Assembly: GCA_022495005.1 (NCBI GenBank)
Contig: JAGYXB010001997.1
Coordinates: forward strand, 992,001 to 1,056,000
Direction of reading: 5' to 3'
DNA: 64,000 bases
From: Rhyacophila brunnea
Taxonomy: Eukaryota; Arthropoda; Insecta; Trichoptera; Rhyacophilidae
The notes beneath the pieces were generated by a model. It was not told the DNA's origin. It worked only from the letters and a program-made list of their open reading frames with translations, and made no database searches. This document shows, in pieces, positions 1 through 10,144 of the stretch (positions are counted from its first letter, which is position 1; every line of letters starts with the position of its first letter). Position numbers and translations under genes: made by a program.

Positions 1-1230
1 AATTATAAGTACATATACAGCTATACGTAGTCGATACCTGGCCGTTAAAGGAATGAACTTCGCCATGTCTGGAAACTCTCTACATGGCTGTCTCGGTATA
101 CAATAAGGATTTCCTGGGATGATGATTATATTACCAATGAAGAGGTTTTAAGAAAATGCAATGGGTAATAATAATAATACAGAGAACGAATAACTGTTAT
201 AAAGCGCAGAATTTGTGTATACAATATCAGTAGTATTATCTGCAATGAAAAGTTTAATTTACTCTAGGTTTTAATCAATGACATTAATATGGACGAAGCA
301 TCTAGAAAATAAAATGACACTCACTTTGTGTCGGGTCTGCCGGATGGCGAAATTCATATTTTAATATCGGTATCCTACGCTCAAATGAACATTCTGCTTG
401 CAAGCGGTCTGGCGACACCACTGGGTCTGCCCATACAAAATTTCTGACTGTCAGGTTTCGACTCCACCGTTATTATTGTGTTACAAAATGCCAATGTGCC
501 TTTTAAAAATTGTAAAAAAATCTACTAAACACTCCAAGAAAGATGGATATCACTTTGCATGTGTTAGTATTATTTATTATTTATAAAATGCCATTTTAAG
601 ATATTGATGAATGTTTATTCAATGCAATTGAATGACAGGAACCATTGGACAGTCAGTCGCCTGTGATTCGTGGGCTCACTTGCGTCTAATCTCCGAGAAG
701 TCGTAAGTAACTGAGAATCTGTTTCTAACGCAATGAGTCATGACACTAATACGCCATTACAATAAAGGTTATATTACTATAAATTCTCAAAGCTTGTATC
801 GCATAATGGAAACGGATACGTCATATGGTCACGTGACATCTACCTATACATCTGTGAATGACTTTCATGCACAATTTCTCGTGCGCGCCGGGTATGAAGT
901 GAGTTGTCCATTTAATACGTCATTGGTTTTAATACACTAAAACAAGAAATGTAAGAGGGTAACAGAAGTGTAAGAAAAAAAGATTCTCTGGGCTTCATAA
1001 CCTCTGTTATTGGTTCAATGTTCAAAGCGTTTGTAATTTGATGCGAATAGTCACTACGACTTGATATCAACCATGGCCAACTTTGAGGCTTTTGAAAAGC
1101 TTGCAACGTCGTATGAAGGACTGAATAAATAGTTCAGATCCCTCGTTAAATGCATCATTTTCAATTTCTAACTCCTCTGTTTCAATACGAGAGTACAAAG
1201 ACCGATTTATGTTACTAAAGATAAATGAAG
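1..1230. other. Unassigned AT-rich DNA
   Basis: I see no gene, tRNA-like promoter or inverted-repeat element here. The open frames are short, have no recognisable domain and no flanking splice context. A few stretches (about 640-700 and 830-900) are less AT-rich but carry no motif I can name. Confidence 0.5.
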
Positions 1231-1254
1231 ACAGAACATTTTAAGATTCTTTTT

Positions 1255-1590
1255 TTTAATCAACTATTTTATTGAACGAATAATTCACAAGATTTAAGAA
1301 TGTAACATTCTAATTATTATTATACATAATTTTGAAACACTTGTGAGAAAATATATTATAACCAATAGAAAAAATCTTTTTGAAAATCGAACCTGCATCT
1401 CTCGGGTATCGCGCCCACGCACATTGACCACAATTCTATTAGCAATTAAAATAATATCTATTTTGATTTAATATACAAAAGCCGATCGCCAATAGTAGCT
1501 CAATTTTGAAAGCGCTTCAGTGAATATTAAAAGCCATTAGTTAAAATTTGTCGTAATTAAGTATGACTCCTTTAGCATTGTGGTCAAAAT
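1255..1590 (-). repeat. SINE-C-like dispersed repeat, copy 1, with inverted 3' module
   Basis: This is a dispersed repeat, related pieces of which recur at 3028-3190, 27483-27718, 28060-28195 and 51180-51330. Read on the minus strand it contains a tRNA-like promoter. A Pol III B-box (GGTTCGAT) lies near 1385-1395, and an A-box-like word (TGGTCAATGTG) near 1420-1430. The flanking part with the words ACAAGATTTAAGAATG and AACCAATAGAAAAAA is shared with the other copies. The segment bounded by TTGACCACAAT (1424-1434) and ATTGTGGTCAA (1577-1587) lies in the opposite orientation to the matching segment at 27590-27718. About 15 bases next to the B-box that other copies have are missing. It is non-coding and its retrotransposition status is unknown. 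Confidence 0.7.
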
Positions 1591-1729
1591 TGAAAACAGA
1601 AACTGAAACCTCGAATGGACAGACAATTAAACTGATGTCTAAAAAACACCTTCAATAGCAAATATAGTTTTTTTTTTAATTAATTAACATACTTACTTAT
1701 TATAAGAATACCTATGTATATTTTTTTTT

Positions 1730-1961
1730 CGACCATGTCCGATCCTAATAGAATCATATGGGCCTCCACAGAGTAGAGGTTTATATTAACAGATTTTGTT
1801 TTTTACGAGAAATGGATGTCAGCCACTTGCTCAACCTATTAGGTCCATACCCTGACTCACACACAAATTGAAAAACAATATGTGTACTTGCCAGACCCAG
1901 GATTCGAACCTGAGACCCACGGCGTGATAGTCCAACGCTTAAGCCACGCGGCCACCGTGGG
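1730..1961 (-). mobile_element. tRNA-derived SINE-A, full-length copy
   Basis: This is a short non-coding retroelement transcribed on the minus strand. At its 5' end (about 1961 to 1890) a tRNA-like head carries a perfect Pol III A-box (TGGCTTAAGCG) and B-box (GGTTCGAATCC). A body of about 150 bp follows with the family words GACCTAATAGGTTGAGC, GTGGCTGACATCC and CTCTGTGGAGGCCCATATG. At least six other copies share this layout: 16603, 25505, 43186, 49808, 58846 and 60962. The frame that runs through the head is not a protein gene. The copy ends at the conserved word ATGGTCG next to an A-rich (T on +) run. Confidence 0.88.
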
Positions 1962-3020
1962 TGTATTGAATAATAAATAATTAATGATATAACTGGCACA
2001 TTCGTTTAAGAAATTTTATATAAAGTCATATATGTTAATAATATGATAGCATGGTGAATTAAAACAATGCTCCGCGATCAATAAAAAATACTACACACTC
2101 ACACCAGCATACAATATACGCATGCACAATACATTCTTAGTACGATTGCCGAAATGGCAATTTTTTCATTAACCTCATCTCGTCCCCCGCGATGAGCCTT
2201 ATTCATATGTCCTCAAACTTTGTCAATGCCTGACTCCACTTATAAATACACGTGGATACACGTGGATACATATGAACACGATTCGGCGCTTACGTATAGC
2301 CTAGTTTTTATTTATTTTTGAACTTGTATGCCAATAGACATAATAGTGTCATAAAATTAATATTAATTTATTTGAATACGTGAAATAATTATTATGCACG
2401 CGCGTATGTGTTGTCAATTTATCATTATGTAGATAATGTCAAGTTATTTTACGGCCTACTAATTTCGCAAATTATGGTCGCCCTCATTCCTATATTCCCT
2501 CCTACCTCAAATCCTCATTATTGTCAAAAGACCAGGCGCAACACATTTACGAGTCAGTAAACATATAAACTTCAGTCATTCATCGATAGTGCGTTTATAA
2601 AACACTTATAACCTGAACCATTTTTGAATGTCTAGTGCCACGCACCGGGTGACCCAATAAGTAATACCAGAAGATAGTGATAGTACGACGAATTCCAACA
2701 ACCAGTCCACAGAGCCAGCCTCAACAGTATAAAAGGCCAGTACCTGGCATCCTTAACGTAACCCCCTCCCCCAGCATTAATAATATACACCATTATAATC
2801 ATTCAAAAAATTACATTCTACTATGAAAACGTAACATCTAAAAATCGTTATATAAAATAAAGATTGACTGTTTATAATACTTTCCTAATTCTAATCTCAT
2901 AATTATTAGTTTGAATAAAACGTAAATTTTGTGGTACTGATTCCACTTTTATTAAATAAAACTAGACCGGTTTCGTCAGCGTAATGGTGATATTTTCAGT
3001 TGAAAAACCGGTTAAGTTAT
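1962..3020. other. Unassigned AT-rich DNA with short tandem duplication
   Basis: There is no gene here. A 12-bp unit (ACACGTGGATAC) occurs twice in tandem near 2250-2273. A C-rich tract lies at 2760-2775. Around 2940-3020 two ACCGGTT words face each other, which may be the edge of a further repeat that I cannot classify. Confidence 0.45.
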
Positions 3021-3027
3021 ATTTTTT

Positions 3028-3190
3028 AATTAACTATTTTTATTTATTCAACGAATAAATTACAAGATTTACATAATTTACATTAATTTAAATTTCGGAT
3101 GTCTTACTTTTTTCAAAAAAGATTTTTTCTATTGGTTATAATATATTTTCTCAGAAGTGTTTTCAAAATTATGTATGATCTAAGTTATAT
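3028..3190. repeat. SINE-C-like repeat, rearranged copy
   Basis: The first 60 bp (TTAATTAACTAT...ACAAGATTTA) match the left end of the repeat at 1255 and 28060 in direct orientation. The rest (3108-3180) matches the 27483 and 51180 copies as a reverse complement, including CTATTGGTTATAATATA and the complement of GTAAGACATCC. One copy therefore joins two modules in relative orientations not seen at 1255. It carries no promoter boxes. Confidence 0.6.
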
Positions 3191-3654
3191 TTAATAAAAG
3201 TGAAATCAGTACGATAAATTTTCGTTTTATTTTAACTAATGATACAATCCATTTCTACTATGAATTGACAGTAAACACAACAAAAGAAAAATAACCCATA
3301 ACCACGTATGCAGTCAATAATTTTTATAGTATAACTATAAAGTAAATCCAGTGATAAGTACCTGCGTGAAAAGACGCCATTACTCGAGCATACACATAAT
3401 GTAGGTTAGTTTAGACTTTTCATTGTTGTTTACATGCAATCGCTCTATGGATTAATTCACATCTCTCTACTCCGACCTAACTGTGCATGACGTTTTTCCG
3501 TCCGTTTTTTTTATCACATTTTAGAGATATTTTTCTACAATACAAAATTTTATGAGAGGTGAGCAGTATTTATATAAGACGCATGCAAAAAGATGATACT
3601 AGTTTTAGGAATTATAATCATGCTTTATAATTAATTAGTTTTAGTTGTAGGTAG

Positions 3655-4200
3655 ATACGTTTATTGCGCGTGCCACCGATTGAGATGCGTAGAGCTAAGC
3701 AACGTCCCCGCGAGCGCGAACACACACGCGGTGTCCCCTTACAAAGTCGAGCCCCAAATGTCCACCCGTACCACCCATCTCGCCCGAGCAGCCCTCCTCT
3801 CGCCCGGCTTAGAACATTCGTCCGCATCTTTCGCGGGAGGGTATTTAAAAAAAACTCAAACACCGCCCCACTGAGAGAGTTTACTTTGTATTACTTCCCC
3901 TTCACTAAACCTCGTGGCGTCGATCTTTTGTTTCTTAATTGCGAGGAGGCGTCGGGGGTAAAAATAAACCTCCCGCCGAAAAAGGGGGGCTAAATCAACC
4001 CCCCAAGACTCATTCCTTTAACCATCAAAAAAGAGGGTGTAAAATTCCCTCTTAAAAAAGAGGTTCCGAATTCTCATTCCAGTGTTGTGACGCCGGGTTA
4101 AAATAAAGGGGGTAAATATAACCCCCTCGTCTCTAAAGGGTGTGCGCGGATTAATCATCGCCCCCCTCCCTGCTCGTCTCTTCCGACCCCCTCCCCCGAC
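3655..4200. promoter_or_regulatory. CpG-rich island, candidate promoter or enhancer
   Basis: This is the most GC- and CpG-rich stretch of the window, set in DNA that is otherwise mostly A and T. It has clusters such as CCCCGCGAGCGCGAA near 3705-3720 and TTTCGCGGGAGGG near 3828-3842. It also has a GC-box-like CCGCCCC at 3863-3869 and alternating C-runs and G-runs at 3950-4200 (AACCCCCC, GGGGGG, CCCCCCTCCC). I found no second copy in the window, so it is not an obvious local repeat. An open frame runs through it, but it lacks an ATG start and looks like the by-product of low stop-codon density in GC-rich DNA. Function is inferred from composition only. Confidence 0.35.
3842..3875 (+). promoter_or_regulatory. 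Possible TATA box with initiator-like site
   Basis: TATTTAAA occurs at 3842-3849 just downstream of a GC-rich block. An initiator-like CCACTGA, with its A near 3870, lies 28 bases after the TATA start, which is the usual Pol II spacing. Downstream, transcription would enter 3880-4200. I see no coding exon following it, so if real it drives a non-coding or distant first exon. TATA-like words are common in AT-rich DNA, and only the GC-rich context raises this one. Confidence 0.25.
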
Positions 4201-4502
4201 GTATTAACGATATTGGACTTAAGGAATATTCCGGGAGATTTTGAATTGAGATTTTTTCTTTGAGATTAATAATGCCAGGAAATAAGCACCTCCAGGTTTC
4301 AGCCGGTGCGTAATTATAATAAATGAGTTTATTTTTCTTTCCATTTCGTCTTTTGCCGTTCGTTTTAGTATATTGGATATACGTTTATCGCTTATATTGT
4401 CTTCATAATATATGACCTTATATTTTATTAAAGGGAGAAATACTTATTATGAATTCTGCTCGGCCTATTACTATATACCTAAGTATTTATAACTATATAA
4501 CC

Positions 4503-5077
4503 GTAGCAAAGCGTAGAGGCAGGGTGTTAAGATCTGCCATAAATGGTGCCCATTCAACTTTGTTAGTCATACATTTGTTTTTATTGAACTAAGGTTACAA
4601 TTTTTACAGAGGTTATTGGTTAGTTTATAAAAATCAATTAAACTCTACCTAAACCAAACTATAATAGTTTTGGTATATTAATTTGAGCGATACGACAAAA
4701 TTGTATACACTTTTTAATTCATACATAATTGTTTTCGTTGGATTAAGAATACCTATTACACAATTTGGTTCATTTTGTTAAATTCATTAAGCCCTGCCTA
4801 ACCAAACTATAATCGATAAAAAATATTATTCTATCTATAAAATATTCAAAGTTATGTATGATTTAATTGAATAATGTTAGATATTTATAGTTAGACGAGT
4901 ATTGTTTGACTATTATCTATTATGGTTTGGTTTTCGCAACGTTTAATTGAATTTTAAAAACACTATCTGTAAATTGTAGTCTTATTTCAATGAAAGCAAA
5001 TACGTATGACTGACAAAGTTTAGTGTGCACTATTTATGGCAGATCTTAATAGCATATCTCCACCCTTAGCAACTGCT
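4503..5077. mobile_element. Non-autonomous DNA transposon with ~110-bp terminal inverted repeats
   Basis: The left end (GTAGCAAAGCGTAGAGG...) and the right end read in reverse complement (GTTGCTAAGGGTGGAG...) align for about 110 bp. They share TTAAGATCTGCCATAAAT, the CATAC...TTG words and a TACAATTT...ACAGA inner edge. The centre (4620-4960) holds no transposase frame and itself shows weak inverted similarity (ACCAAACTATAAT words). Relatives are a half-copy at 25726-25996 and a short deletion derivative at 61546-61738. I could not define a clean target-site duplication, so the superfamily is not assigned. Confidence 0.78.
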
Positions 5078-5339
5078 ATAATATAATAAATATATATATA
5101 TTATAAAGTTAGCATTATCAAGTTAATTATTTACACATTATATGATATTGCAGAAAAGTAAAAAAAATAGAAAGGTTAATGAAGACAGTGATTTGTATGG
5201 TTTAACAATTAACCTAACGAAAAAAAAATATTAACAGAATAAAAATAGTGACACCGACGAGTTTTGTTAATAACAGTGGAGTCATCAAACGTGTGACCAA
5301 CTTCACCTACTATTTATAAATTTTTATTATATATATAAG

Positions 5340-5657
5340 GATCAATGCGAAATTTATCACTCTCAGTAAATAAAAAATGACATAGCAAGGAGTGCATTTC
5401 TCAAAATGGGACGTCTCCTTAGCAATCGAGACCTTAACCTAAATCTGAGACTGCGTATGGTTTGCTGTTATGTTTTCTCTTTTTTATGTTATGTTCTAAT
5501 TTCTTCAGTAACGCTATACCAGTAAATATCACGGAAAGTTAAGACTTTCAAGATGTGGCTATAAAAACACATCTTCATTTTTTTAATTGACCGAGTGACA
5601 ATAATGTTCTACGCTGTCAAACGGATGGGAAAGGACAAAGAAGTTTTGCGTACTACG
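5340..5657 (+). pseudogene. LINE reverse-transcriptase C-terminal remnant
   Basis: Conceptual translation gives pieces of the C-terminal region of an insect non-LTR (endonuclease plus reverse transcriptase) element. ARSAFLKMGRLLSNRDLNLN is encoded at about 5385-5445, followed by LRLRMVCCYVFS. A KTFKMWL piece follows near 5550-5570. A TDRVT-like start and RMGKDKEVLRT are encoded at about 5590-5654. The same family is better preserved at 23951-24707 on the minus strand. Here it is split by frameshifts and stops (for example directly after MWL) and lacks the catalytic palm. It is a dead 5'-truncated insertion. The clade is uncertain (RTE- or CR1-like); family identity is by recognition of the motif order. 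Confidence 0.8.
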
Positions 5658-5659
5658 TT

Positions 5660-6010
5660 TTGTAACTTTGCACTTTTTACTACACTGATTTGCTACCTCT
5701 TTGCCTGATTAGCTTGCATAAAATTAGATCAAATGATATTTACTTGTATTAATGTATGTAGTAATAAATAAATAAATAGATAATATATATAAAAAAAATA
5801 TTTTTAGAATATATTACATCATTTTTATCCTAGAGCCGGAGTGTAAAGTTATGAAGCGTATACTCTACCTCGATTATATTATGTGAGGACAAAAATATAG
5901 TATTCCTTAATATATTATCTAAAGAAAGATCAATAGTAAAAGCAACAGAAAACAATGCTGTATTTCATGTTTAAAAAACCTCCTTTATCGGTACGAGTGC
6001 AACTTCGAGA
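5660..6010. other. Unassigned AT-rich DNA
   Basis: Nothing recognisable lies here between the LINE remnant and SINE-B. A run of TAAATAAATA and TATATA around 5762-5800 may be the simple-sequence tail of the LINE insertion. Confidence 0.4.
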
Positions 6011-6013
6011 ACT

Positions 6014-6200
6014 CGGTGGCTCTCGCGGCGCAGTGCGTAAGGCACTTGCCTTCCATCCGAGAGTTCTGGGTTCGATTCCCGGTCAGGACACAATACATAT
6101 GTGTTTTTTCTTAAAGTCTGGGTATTTGTTATTGTTCAAAATTACTAACAACCACCTTGTACGAAACAGCAAGGACATGGTAATAATTCTAAAAAAAAAA
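6014..6200 (+). mobile_element. tRNA-derived SINE-B, full-length copy
   Basis: The tRNA-like head at 6014-6095 carries GGTTCGATTCC (B-box) and an A-box region around GCGTAAGGCAC. It is followed by a body with TCAAAGTCTGGGT-type words (here TTAAAGTCTGGG), ACTAACAACCACC, TTGTACGAAA and GCAAGGACATGGT, and ends in an A10 tail at 6191-6200. It matches the 32568 copy almost end to end. It is transcribed by Pol III and depends on LINE enzymes in trans. It has no coding capacity. Confidence 0.87.
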
Positions 6201-6880
6201 CTTCAAGAACTCTTCTGAGTAGCAAATGAAGACAAGATAACTCTTATTGTGGCCAGTCTGCGTTCTAGGATGGCACGATAAAAATAAGATTTTATTCCAC
6301 TTTTATCTTATTCTAAAAAAAAAGAGATTTCATTGAAACAATATTCTTTCACATGAGTATATAAAAGACTTTCGCTTTTTACTTATCAAGAATGATGTAA
6401 CATATAAAACGAAGCATCAGCAGTATATTCAAAACAATACGAAACAGCACCCGTAAACAAAAACAAAACAATGTGTTACGAGTTCACATGTTTCCATACA
6501 GTGGGTAATAATAATTGTGCATGTTTTGTATGAAGCATGTGCGAACGTAAGCTCATCTGCATAATCAAATAATATAATCTTGAAGCATTACAGTATGATA
6601 ACATGTTCGCGGGCGAAACTCGAAAAAGAGGTGAATCAATGCTACATATCAAAAAAAATCAATTGTCAAAAAACGCTGGATAAAAAAAAATATTTTAAAG
6701 ATAAATTAGTTCATATTAGTGGTGTGTATATCAGGATTTCAAGTATATGGCTTCTTGTGTTAATACGATTATAATAATATCTTTTAATTTTATCTATGTT
6801 AAAAATTATCATCAACTTGTATTTGCTTTCAAAATAATAATAATAATGTAGCTTTAATGACTGAACACATCATAGCTTTT
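6201..6880. other. Unassigned AT-rich DNA
   Basis: No supported gene is present. The frame at 6580-6774 is lysine-rich and low in complexity. No inverted repeats or promoter boxes were seen. Confidence 0.45.
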
Positions 6881-6897
6881 CTTCTTCTTCGACGACG

Positions 6898-6975
6898 CTA
6901 CATCCCGGGGTGGGATTTGGCCTCCTCCACAACTGCTCTCCACTCACTCCGGTCTCTCGCCACACTTCTCCAGTC
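6898..6975 (-). pseudogene. LINE 3' end: reverse-transcriptase C-terminus with (AAG)n-like tail
   Basis: On the minus strand, from 6975 to the stop TAG at 6900-6898, the sequence encodes DWRSVARDRSEW followed by RAVVEEAKSHPGM and stop. This is the typical last segment of insect LINE polyproteins (W-x-x-x-A-x-DR-x-x-W-R...HPG). Directly after the stop comes a CGTCGTCGAAGAAGAAG stretch, a common LINE tail type. Only about 26 codons are intact; upstream sequence is not recognisable. It is a severely 5'-truncated insertion. Confidence 0.8.
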
Positions 6976-6999
6976 GGATCTTCCTGTATGAAGCCACAT

Positions 7000-8030
7000 C
7001 ATAGATTTTATATTTATTATTTAACTTGAATAACTTAGAGGTACATCATGATTTCATAATATCTGTTATGGCTCGCGACATAATTTCTGGATGGTTACCA
7101 ACTAGTCTATAATTTTGATGAAAAGTGACAATTACATTCAGCGCTCGAAATGGACTGGAACGCACCGGAGCGCAGCGTGAAATCTCCGTCATTATAACTC
7201 CGTCTCGTAGAAAAATTGAATATTGCATTCCGGTTCGTGAATTTTATCATTAAAATTAATTTACTTTTAATATATTTTTAAAAGTTGATAGGAAATTTGT
7301 CGGAATCATAGTAAAAAAATATATTTATGACATGACGTAAACCTCGATTTTCATATGCGGTGCCAACAACATTATGGCCTTAACTTGCATGCCACAAGTT
7401 TAAAGACAGTTACTCCTTCTGAGATTGGCGGTATATTTCCATATTGTAATACATACAACTATTATCACTATCATAAGAAAAAATATCGAGCGCTCCGGTT
7501 CGTAAAATCTTCTATTTCGAGCGTTACAGTTACTAATTCACAAACAAACACATACATACTGAGAGAAGATTTATAATGATAATTCACATGAAAATTGTTA
7601 TTTACCCACCTGACGATTAATTTTCATGTGTTTTCAGACTCTATTAAAAACGTCTTTCATGGCGGATGGCGGATGGCGGGAGGTCGCATGTTATTTGGCT
7701 ACTATAAAAGAGAGAGACTAACTGAAGAATACCTACGCAGTTTTCCCACTAACGTAGGCACTGTGCATATTTTAATACTAAGGGCTAATGCGTGGAGAAA
7801 ATTATCAGATGGCTAATTGGCAAAAATTATTTTTTTTGGCTCATGATTTATATAAAGTTCACATAATAGATACAAACACGTGCATAATTTTGCTTTTATC
7901 TCACAATGCTACTTTAAATAACAGAAACACTTATCGTACACGTTATTAGTAAATAAATCAAAGAATATTTTTTTTACATAATTTACATATAATTCGAGTG
8001 CCTCGTTATATTCTTAGTTTATGTTTGACT
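7000..8030. other. Unassigned DNA with two similar GAGCGC-containing patches
   Basis: There is no gene. Two patches (about 7139-7240 and 7485-7530) share GAGCGC/CGCTC and CCGGTTCGT words and may be parts of one unknown repeat. Near 7661-7681 GGCGGAT repeats in tandem (a 7-bp unit). Confidence 0.4.
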
Positions 8031-8033
8031 TTG

Positions 8034-8207
8034 GTAGGTGAGGAGCTGCCTTTCCATCCGGGAGCTCTGGGTTTAATTCCTGGTGTGGATACAATATATG
8101 TATGTGATTTTCTCAAAGCCTGAGTTGTGTGTTTGTGATTGTTCAAAAGTACTAACACCCACCTTGAACGAAAAGGCAAGGACATAGTTATTAATAAAAA
8201 AAGAAAA
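8034..8207 (+). mobile_element. SINE-B, 5'-truncated copy
   Basis: It lacks the first part of the tRNA-like head, including the A-box. From GCCTTTCCATCCGGGAG onward it follows SINE-B: a decayed B-box (GGTTTAATTCC), the body words TTTGTGATTGTTCAAAA, ACTAACACCCACCTTG and GCAAGGACATAG, and an A-rich tail near 8195-8207. It is an old inactive copy. Confidence 0.8.
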
Positions 8208-8696
8208 GTTTAGTATGTAACAAAGGTTCACAAATTAATGTTCGTTTGTTATGTTCAAAAACATATTATTTTATGCATATGTAAAATTACTGTATATTAT
8301 AATAAAATGTTATATAGAATATGTACTTACAAATTTCTTGCAATCTGCATTACATAGGTACACACTAATTTATTAGGCAAATGTTTAATACTTCACCGAA
8401 TTTTCCATTTTTATTAAGTGCATAGGTTCAATTAATATATTAGATCAGATTAATTTTAATTAATATATTATAATTACATTTAAAATTGAGAACCTGTTAA
8501 TAAAATTATTTTCTACACACAAACAAAACAGTTTTTGAGTTGATTATCACACAATTAGTCGATATTGTATTGTTTTTTAAATATACTTCTACTGAATAAA
8601 TTCTATCCAAATTAATTACAATTTATCTGAATTATGTTTCTTCCAAATACATAAATAAACAAGCAAATTTTATGTTAGACAAATGCTCAATAATTT

Positions 8697-8853
8697 AATA
8701 ACTTCTGTAAGAAAACATCTTCTTGGCTACGTTTCCAGGCGCTGTTGTTTACTAAATGGGAGGAGCTTACAATGGAATTGCGGTTAAAAATGGGCGGAGC
8801 ATGTTAGTTCACAGTTTTAACACGTAGCCAAGAAAATGTTTTCATACAGTAAT
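8697..8853. mobile_element. 155-bp MITE with ~33-bp inverted repeats
   Basis: The left end (TTCTGTAAGAAAACATCTTC...TTGGCTACGT) and the right end in reverse complement (TTACTGTATGAAAACATTTTC...TTGGCTACGT) pair over about 33 bases with few mismatches. The interior carries two similar GGGAGGAGC / GGGCGGAGC words. It has no coding capacity and no second copy in the window. The terminal CTGTA...TACAG is clear, but the target duplication is ambiguous because the flanks are A/T. Confidence 0.72.
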
Positions 8854-8859
8854 GATAAA

Positions 8860-9105
8860 TTTTTAAATACCTTGATAAAATAAAATTTAATAATATTTTC
8901 AGTTTTTTTAAATTTTATTATATAGACATAACTCATTTTTATAGTACCACTGATCAGCAAAGTTAATTAACTTCCTTTCATTAAAATCACTCAATTAATA
9001 ATTTAAAAAAATATGTATTAAGAAAAACAATATTACGCTCCTTCACAAATGGAACTACCAATTTCCAACTCTAAAAATATACATACTTAATAGAAGTAAT
9101 ATAAC
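8860..9105. other. Unassigned AT-rich DNA
   Basis: Low-complexity A/T sequence; nothing recognisable. Confidence 0.4.
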
Positions 9106-9109
9106 ATTT

Positions 9110-9250
9110 TGAACCACCTCAGATGTATGCTCCCTTTTCTTATTGTTTGAAAACGTTTGCTCATCCTTTCCACTTGCGTTCTCTGGCAAACGTCATAAGT
9201 GACGTCAGACGTGTGCCTCTTATTTGCACGTGCCTTTTACTACAGGTGCA
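9110..9250. promoter_or_regulatory. Candidate regulatory island with CRE and E-box words
   Basis: In about 65 bases (9186-9250) there is a palindromic CRE (TGACGTCA), a half-CRE-like ACGTCATAA, a CACGTG-type E-box inside GCACGTGCC, and a CAGGTG E-box. The sequence is less AT-rich than its surroundings and has no second copy in the window. CRE sites bind CREB/ATF factors and CACGTG binds bHLH factors; clustering at this density is suggestive. No gene or start site is visible nearby, so the target is unknown. Confidence 0.35.
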
Positions 9251-9259
9251 TTACAAAAT

Positions 9260-10005
9260 TTCCCATGATTTTCACGATACACTCAACAAAATTTAAAAAA
9301 AAAACATAGTTTACATAAGAACTCACTTAGTTTGGTTTTTTAACATAATTTAGATACTGCACATTTTCAGGAATAAATAAATATTAAATAATACTTAGTT
9401 TCAACGCCGACGTTCGCACATCGTCAAGACATTTTAATACCAATAATTGAGGCATCCTATAATGAAAACTGATAAGTCTCTTTAATTGGAAAATTACGTT
9501 TTCTGTGCCAAGCGTAACTACATGGTTACTTAATTATATATTTTTTATTTTAAAACTAGAGCAATATGCATATTTATTTATATCAGCTGATTAATCTCTT
9601 TTTACAATAAATCCAAGAAAAATAATATAGGACGTGTCAACATTTTATTTATATCACTTTAATTACATAATTGGTTTATGTAATTCGTTAGGTTTTTAAA
9701 CGTTTTATTTCTGTGATTTCAGAACGTTTTAAAAATTATAGACCATTACATGTTATGTGAAATTGCACGTAGAATATTTACGTATTTTTTTTTATTATAT
9801 TTTAATAATATGATATATAACTTTATGTTGAAATAAACATTCAACCTGTTGTATAGTGCTTTTGGTGAACTTTTTATTGACATTTTATTTAATAAACAAT
9901 GTTTGTATTCAAATAATAATTCACAAGATTCAAACATGTAACATTCTTTATTGATCATAATTATTGTCCTATGTGGCATTTAATTATTAAGTTAAGCTGG
10001 CGTTA
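9260..10005. other. Unassigned AT-rich DNA, with a SINE-C-like fragment
   Basis: Mostly featureless. Near 9915-9955 AATAATTCACAAGATTCAA and GTAACATTCT resemble the left module of SINE-C (compare 1275-1310), suggesting a short remnant. Confidence 0.4.
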
Positions 10006-10011
10006 AAGACT

Positions 10012-10140
10012 ATTCAGGTGCATGGCCGACTGCACAACCGTCGTCCAGGAATTTCTATTCCAAGCCATCGCTCTCTATTCGGTCACACTCAGCCTCTCTA
10101 CTTGACGTGATCTGCCCATATTCTCCGAGGGAGATGTCTC
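10012..10140 (-). pseudogene. LINE reverse-transcriptase C-terminal remnant
   Basis: Minus-strand translation gives RRIWADHVK near the upstream end, then after frame breaks RLSVTE, and finally WTTVVQSAMHLN near 10050-10013. That layout (W-A-D-x-V ... DR-x-x-W-x-x-x-V-x-x-A-M-x-L) is the C-terminal tail of an insect LINE polyprotein. A homologous remnant lies at 51640-51780. In-frame stops show that it is dead. Identification rests on the motif order and on agreement between the two copies. Confidence 0.6.
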
Positions 10141-10144
10141 ACAC

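Noticed and set aside
3664..3993. 109-codon open frame in the GC-rich island
   Set aside because: It has no ATG start, arginine- and proline-rich random composition and no domain. GC-rich DNA has few stops, so the frame is expected by chance.
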